Assembly (NCBI GenBank): GCA_030592825.1
Contig: JAUVIG010000085.1
Span: forward strand, 1 to 11,451
DNA length: 11,451 bases
From: Chlorobiota bacterium
Lineage (GTDB): Bacteria; Bacteroidota; Bacteroidia; Bacteroidales; JAADGE01
Direction of reading: 5' to 3'
Shown: one piece after another, positions 7,701-11,451 of the stretch
How the letters are laid out: every line of letters begins with the position of its first letter
Position numbering within the stretch: the stretch's first letter is position 1
Made by a program: the position numbers and the translations under genes
The notes under the pieces: generated by a model
What the model was told of the DNA's origin: nothing
The model's database searches: none
What the model saw: only the letters and a program-made list of their open reading frames with translations

Positions 7701-10700
7701 CAAACTATAATGTTTTGATCTTCAGAACCGGAAACGAAGTATTTTCCGTTTGGACTGAATGAAATTGTCGTTATTTTATCTGAATGGCCTTTAAAACAGG
7801 TAATTTCATTTCCGGAACGGATATCCCACAATTTAATTTCACCGTTATTTGCCCCGGACAAGATATATTTCCCGTCAGGACTAAAGCTTACTACATTTAC
7901 CGGAGAATTATGCCCTTTAAATGTTTTGATCTCTTTACCGGACTCTGCTTTCCAAAGTTTTATACTCTCATCATTTGATCCGGATAACAAATAATTTCCG
8001 TCAGGACTGTAACAAACCGAATTAACAATATCGGTGTGTCCCAAAGGTAATACCATGTTTGGTTTTATATTCTTTTCTTTTGCTCCTTTGATTTTCAACA
8101 AACTCACTATTTGATCATATTTTTTTGATTTGGCAAGATACAATGGTGTATTACCCTTAATATCAGCTAAATTGACATCTACACCATTTTTAATTAATAA
8201 TTCCGCATAATCGGGTTTACCTGATAATAAAGCATAAAACAAGAGCGATTCTCCTTTGAAATTTCGAATATTTATATTACCAAGTTTAACATTCTTAGTG
8301 AAAAAAAATTTATGATCATCCAAGATTGCTTGATGTAAAACAGACTGACCTTCTGCATTTATTAATGAAAGCAATTCAGGATCTTTCTTTAACAATTTAT
8401 TTAATTCCTTAAACCTGTTTAACTTATACAACGGGAATATTTTAAATTTCTCCGGATCTTTTAAAAATAATGATACTTCTCCGGAACCAAAATTATCAGC
8501 AATTGTATTTGCATTATGGTCGTTTACTTCCTCTATATTTATATCAGCTCCGGATTCATACAGCAGAAAAGCCGGCTCTAAATTATTATGTTGAGCAGCA
8601 ACATGCAGTGGTGTATATCCGTTTTTATCTTTTACATTAAGATCTGCACCGGACTTTATTATAAGTTTAACCGTTTCATATGCATTCTCGTGTCTTGCTG
8701 CAAAATGGAGAGGAGTGTAACCGGGAAATTCCTTATCTCTCTCTTGAACCTTTTGATTAATATCAGCACCTTCTTTAATAAGAAGTTCAGCAAGTTTATA
8801 ATTATTATTCTCAATAGCATAATGTAGTATGGGATATGATGAATCAGAAAAAAAATACTCCGATGATTTAATCTGTATATCTGCTTTATTATCAATAAGT
8901 AAATTAACAAGCTCAAGATTGTTATTACGAACAGCTATTGATAACGGAGTAAATCCTTTACTGTCTTTTGCATTGATATCAGAACCATTCTTTAACAGTA
9001 AAGCTGTGTAATCATAATGATTTTTTTCTACGGCAAAATGTAGTGCTGTGTATGCTAAAAAATAACCTTCTGTAACCGGAATATTAACATCTATACCGGT
9101 TTCTATTAATAACTCAATAAGATCAAAATAATCTTCTTTTAGTGAAAAACATAATAGCGTAAAATTCTTTTTATAAATATAATTTACATCAGCTCCGTTT
9201 TCAATTAATAATCTTGCTGTTTCCGTAAATTTATTTTTTACTGCAATACTCAAAGGTGTCGTATCATCATTATTAAGAACATACACATCAGCATCTTTTT
9301 CAATGAGAATTTTACACATATCGAAATTATTGTTAATGACCGCATAACTTATAGGTGTATAATTTCTAAAATATTCCGGATTAGTTTCTGCACCATTTTC
9401 AATCAACAATTCTGCCATATCATAATATTCTTTTTTAATGGCATATGTTAAAAGTTTATAGCCGTCTATTTCTGCATTAACATCCGCTCCGTTTTCAATT
9501 AAAAGCTTTACATCTTTAATTTCATTATTTCTTACAGGATAGTATAACAATTCTCTGTTAAATTCAATATTATCATTAATTACAGCTCCGTTTTCAATCA
9601 AAAACTTTTTCATCTCATAATAACTACAATGAAGTATTGGAGGTTTGCCATTATTATCTTTTGAATTTACATCTGCCCCACTTTCAATAAGTAATTTTGC
9701 TATATTGACATTTGTGCAAAAATGTAAAGGAGTATAACCTTTAAGATTCTTTTGGGTGACATCAGCACCTGCTTCAATCAGTAATTTTATGATTTCAGGA
9801 CTATAATGTTCACTTCGAAAAGCAGTAAGAAGTGGTGTATCACCCGACCAGTCCGGAGCATTCAAATCAGCACCATGTTCAATGAAAAGCTTTACAACCT
9901 CAAACTCTGCTCCGCTTGAACATGCTGAATGTAAGGGGGTTATATTTTCCGAAGAGTTCGCATTAACATCGACACCCTTTTCTAACAATAATTTTGCAGT
10001 TTTGTAAAATATAACCCAATGTAAAGGATTATAACCATTTGTAGTTTTTACCGAGACATTTGCTCCATTATCAATCAACAGTTTAGCAAACTCAAATGAT
10101 TTTTTATTTAACACAGCACTAAATAAAGGTGTTTCACCTATATTATTTTTTACATTGATGTTTATTCCCTTTTCAATAAGCTGTTTTGCCATTTCAAAAC
10201 CGTTTTCATTTTCACAACATAAATGCAGAACAGAATTATCACTGTACCCTCCGGTAACATTAATATCGGCATCATTTTCTATCAAAAATTTTGCAGTAGT
10301 TAATGACTTATCATTCTCACATGCTAAAATCAAGGGGCAGTCTCCGTTTTCTGAAATAACATTTATTAATGCACCTTTTTCAACGAGGAACCTGACTGTA
10401 TTAAAGCTGTTATCTTTTCGGCATTCTATTATTAGTGGTGTATTTCCCTGATTATCTTTAAGATTAATATCAGCATCATTTTCTATTAGAAATTTTGCCG
10501 TTTTTAATGACTTATCTTTTTCGAATGCTAAAATCAAAGGGCTGTCTCCGTTTTCTGAAATAACATTTATTAATGCTCCTTTTTCAACGAAGAACTTGAC
10601 TGTATTAAAACTGTTATCTTTTCGGCATTCTATTATTAGAGGTGTTTCGCCTTTTTTATTTTTTGCATTAATATCTGCTCCCTTTTCAATGAGCAGTTTT

Positions 10701-11128
10701 AAAAGATTAATATTTTTTTCACTTTCACATGCTATATGTAACGCAGTGTTATCACCGTAGTCTTTTATATTTATATCAGCTCCCATTTCAATTAGGAGTA
10801 TAGCGGCATTAAGATTACCGTATTTTTTACATGCTACAATTAACGGACTGCCTTCGGAAGAATTTCGCGCATTTATATCTGCTCCCTTATCAATAAGCAA
10901 TTTAATAATTTCATTTGTACTGTCTTTTTGACAAGCAAAATGTAAAGGTGTTTCTTTTTGATAATATTCACCATTGACATCTGCTCCTTGTTCAATTAAT
11001 TCCTTTACACGATCTAAATCATTTGATTGAAAAGCGGAAAAAAGATCATTTGTCAGCACATCTTGTTGAGCAAAAACTGCAAAGATAAATTGCAATGTCA
11101 GGATTAGTGTTATTGTTAGTTTTTTCAT
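4799..11128 (-). CDS. Giant exported ankyrin-WD40-caspase (peptidase C14) fusion protein
   Basis: A 2109-residue protein. Domain order from sequence: signal peptide at 1-20 (MKKLTITLI..., cleavage near FAQQ); ankyrin array at about 25-1015, counted by eye as about 28 repeats, with TPLH starts and GADVN/GADIN ends; WD40 region at about 1027-1515 with 10-11 blades (GH...W pattern, several degenerate); a W-V-V-x-x-P-G-G-x-F-D motif at 1520 and a beta-rich linker to about 1695; caspase-like domain at about 1700-1965 with His1797 in YLAGHG and Cys1860 in IDACHSG; C-terminal domain to 2109. The dyad is intact, so a clan CD protease (metacaspase-like, usually Arg/Lys-directed) is expected. Ankyrin and WD40 scaffolds bind proteins, so a recognition-triggered protease is inferred. 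The signal peptide places it outside the cytoplasm, and no T9SS sorting domain or lipobox is evident. The ATG at 11128 is chosen because it gives the signal peptide. No operon partner is seen. Confidence 0.9.
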   Translation of the reverse strand: MKKLTITLILTLQFIFAVFAQQDVLTNDLFSAFQSNDLDRVKELIEQGADVNGEYYQKETPLHFACQKDSTNEIIKLLIDKGADINARNSSEGSPLIVACKKYGNLNAAILLIEMGADINIKDYGDNTALHIACESEKNINLLKLLIEKGADINAKNKKGETPLIIECRKDNSFNTVKFFVEKGALINVISENGDSPLILAFEKDKSLKTAKFLIENDADINLKDNQGNTPLIIECRKDNSFNTVRFLVEKGALINVISENGDCPLILACENDKSLTTAKFLIENDADINVTGGYSDNSVLHLCCENENGFEMAKQLIEKGININVKNNIGETPLFSAVLNKKSFEFAKLLIDNGANVSVKTTNGYNPLHWVIFYKTAKLLLEKGVDVNANSSENITPLHSACSSGAEFEVVKLFIEHGADLNAPDWSGDTPLLTAFRSEHYSPEIIKLLIEAGADVTQKNLKGYTPLHFCTNVNIAKLLIESGADVNSKDNNGKPPILHCSYYEMKKFLIENGAVINDNIEFNRELLYYPVRNNEIKDVKLLIENGADVNAEIDGYKLLTYAIKKEYYDMAELLIENGAETNPEYFRNYTPISYAVINNNFDMCKILIEKDADVYVLNNDDTTPLSIAVKNKFTETARLLIENGADVNYIYKKNFTLLCFSLKEDYFDLIELLIETGIDVNIPVTEGYFLAYTALHFAVEKNHYDYTALLLKNGSDINAKDSKGFTPLSIAVRNNNLELVNLLIDNKADIQIKSSEYFFSDSSYPILHYAIENNNYKLAELLIKEGADINQKVQERDKEFPGYTPLHFAARHENAYETVKLIIKSGADLNVKDKNGYTPLHVAAQHNNLEPAFLLYESGADINIEEVNDHNANTIADNFGSGEVSLFLKDPEKFKIFPLYKLNRFKELNKLLKKDPELLSLINAEGQSVLHQAILDDHKFFFTKNVKLGNINIRNFKGESLLFYALLSGKPDYAELLIKNGVDVNLADIKGNTPLYLAKSKKYDQIVSLLKIKGAKEKNIKPNMVLPLGHTDIVNSVCYSPDGNYLLSGSNDESIKLWKAESGKEIKTFKGHNSPVNVVSFSPDGKYILSGANNGEIKLWDIRSGNEITCFKGHSDKITTISFSPNGKYFVSGSEDQNIIVWDIATGKQKIKVTEHKCKIASVNFITNDTFLSAGYTDQKIILWDLTNGEIIRYYKGHIHQVSSLSIGPNKKRFISTTYSNKAWLWDIETGNIIKTYKGHWEINDVTYSPDGKHFITGTPYFDASGVTTGHACITKLWDIETGNILNIFDSWCVESLAFSPDGKKFVTGLSLIDIKEWDVENYKEVKTFSGHGNEIKSVDSDLNGSFFIIGDIGEILDFGYRENTERIWELSLNNRIKILSKEEYNEIKSESIENILTSDKKYLEYRIEDHKIILYDSRNNHILKTLAGHTGEISNVAFDIAKDYIISGSDDNTMKLWNVSSGKLEHNFKDFTNGVSFVNFSKDGRFIFSVSKDYTAKIWSAKTNEELATIMIVDSVDWVVHSPGGLFDASSGAMSKMHYVIGLDIVELNQLKDRYYEPGLLRKILKGEELRDVHGFNNIKLPPHIELLPILHGKIDIKIKNNQTGGIGRIRIFINSKEIIEDARRYSSIYKTENDIKIIKEKDSIRISIDITGFERYLLPNKENIISVRAYNGENYIISRPEIIKYTPPEKDVYDKNLIPDVYILSIGTSEYYNSGLNLRFAAKDARDIATSLQIAANRLFGEDKVHTYLFTSPLSDEMKMINGKVTKDNFKKVFEQIGYDVTADDIVIVYLAGHGMNIDSEGDGGDFYYLTQDAHSNELSAYSDQSIREKETLAGSDIIKLMNKLPANKQVLIIDACHSGKAVENLMASRDMSSGTIRALDRMRDRTGMHIITGSTADAVSYESNQFGQGILTYSLLEGLKGASLKEGKFVDVMLWFQRAKNRVPDLASGLGGIQDPVIFSPYIEGKFKEGAESFEIGELNSEDRELIPLADSKPIFILSIFQDAESFDDYLDLSESIDEKFRELTAKGNDAPLILIETRNFPSAYKLRGQYKVTGDKINLKVNLFKGKYLIKSFEFTGNKNEINGINGINQKIINEILSMKIKNG
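4849..4877 (-). repeat. Short 9-bp tandem repeat near the 3' end of the giant gene
   Basis: The plus strand shows ATTCCATTA twice in tandem with a degenerate third copy. This encodes the NEINGINGIN stretch close to the C-terminus. The unit is three codons long, so copy changes would keep the frame. It is minor and probably replication slippage. Confidence 0.6.
10261..10668 (-). repeat. 204-bp near-identical tandem duplication of a two-ankyrin-repeat module
   Basis: Within the giant gene, 10261-10464 and 10465-10668 align at a constant 204-bp offset with only scattered substitutions. They encode two copies of a 68-residue, two-ankyrin unit (TPLIIECRKDNSFNTV, then VEKGALINVISENGD, then FLIENDADIN). 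Other repeats in the array are far more diverged, so this pair is a recent duplication or has been kept alike by gene conversion. The frame is preserved, so the array grew by two repeats. Boundaries are approximate to a few bases. Confidence 0.85.
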
Positions 11129-11451
11129 TTTTATAATTTTTTGGTAATTTCTTGTATTTTATCAGAAATAAGAGCTAAAAGATAATATAAAATTAATATA
11201 AATACAATTTTTTTTGATTGTTGCGTAACAGGTTTATACACACGTTAATAAAATTTTGAAAGAAAACATAAAATATGAGTTTCAACTTTATTGAAGATTT
11301 TAAAGTCTATCTCGTGACAACCCGGAATAATTCAACTTATAATACTTTTAGACCGAATACACAATAAACAAATCCATGCAAATATCTAAATATGACAATT
11401 ATCATTTGCATTAAAATATTTCATTTTTATTTTTGTATAAAATTATAATAA
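11129..11451. other. Intergenic region upstream of the giant gene, no convincing gene
   Basis: These 323 bp are AT-rich. I found no exact TAnnTTTG box for the giant gene in the expected place; the nearest is TATTTCTG (minus strand, 11163-11170), one mismatch, with no -33 element. The only plus-strand frame of note is a 30-codon one at 11275-11367, discussed as a weak observation. No tRNA, CRISPR or long repeat is visible. The right end carries a promoter-like sequence described separately. Confidence 0.6.
11405..11435 (+). promoter_or_regulatory. Bacteroidota-type promoter pointing out of the window
   Basis: TTTG (11405-11408) and TATTTTTG (11428-11435) are separated by 19 nt, matching the Bacteroidota housekeeping promoter (-33 TTTG, -7 TAnnTTTG, spacing near 19) at every defined position. 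It is the best promoter match in the window. Transcription would start at about 11440 and run rightward, so a plus-strand gene divergent from the giant gene is expected just beyond the right edge. Confidence 0.6.

Noticed and set aside
10155..10451. Plus-strand 98-codon frame opposite the ankyrin array
   Set aside because: Its repeated FSIKNFA/FSTRNLT-type blocks are just the antisense of the duplicated ankyrin module.
10261..10668. The duplicated segment as a CRISPR or other spaced repeat array
   Set aside because: The copies are contiguous 204-bp coding units in frame with the ankyrin period, without spacers.

Overview
The window reads as part of the chromosome of an AT-rich Bacteroidota species. 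Support for this: several exact TAnnTTTG boxes (the Bacteroidota -7 promoter element), no strong Shine-Dalgarno sequences before most starts, signal peptides ending FAQ/FAQQ, a DUF4468-like exported protein, and housekeeping proteins (RbfA, a LolC/E-type permease, a methionine-type aminotransferase) with the look of that phylum. No species can be named from the sequence alone.

Layout, left to right. Positions 1-766 (minus) hold the N-terminal 255 residues of an Xaa-Pro aminopeptidase cut by the window edge. After a 328-bp divergent intergenic region comes rbfA (1095-1430, plus). A compact 779-bp unit (1470-2248) follows. It carries one gene for a small exported DUF4468-like protein (1534-2103) and ends in a 130-bp foldable palindrome. 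Then comes an FtsX/LolC-type ABC permease (2270-3490, plus), which meets a class I/II aminotransferase (3491-4663, minus) stop codon to stop codon. The rest is almost entirely one minus-strand gene (4799-11128) for a 2109-residue exported protein with about 28 ankyrin repeats, about 10-11 WD40 blades, a linker region, a caspase-like (C14) domain with an intact His/Cys dyad, and a C-terminal domain. The last 323 bp hold no convincing gene but end in a good plus-strand promoter that points out of the window.

Two things stand out. First, the DUF4468 gene looks like a single integron-type gene cassette inserted between rbfA and the permease. The unit starts with TTAGCGG and ends with an attC-like half site starting CCGCTAAC. 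Joining its two ends would restore a complete attC-like hairpin (CCGCTAAC...GTTAGCGG). Removing it leaves rbfA and the permease 60 bp apart, as expected of an ordinary gene pair. No integrase is visible in the window. Second, the giant ankyrin-WD40-caspase protein combines two large recognition scaffolds with an apparently active CD-clan protease on one exported chain. Its ankyrin array contains a near-identical 204-bp tandem duplication, suggesting it is still changing by recombination.

The housekeeping genes do not form an obvious pathway together. The likely original transcription unit is rbfA-permease, now split by the cassette. The aminotransferase and the giant protein gene are both on the minus strand but are separated by 135 bp containing a promoter-like box and a palindrome, so they are probably transcribed separately.
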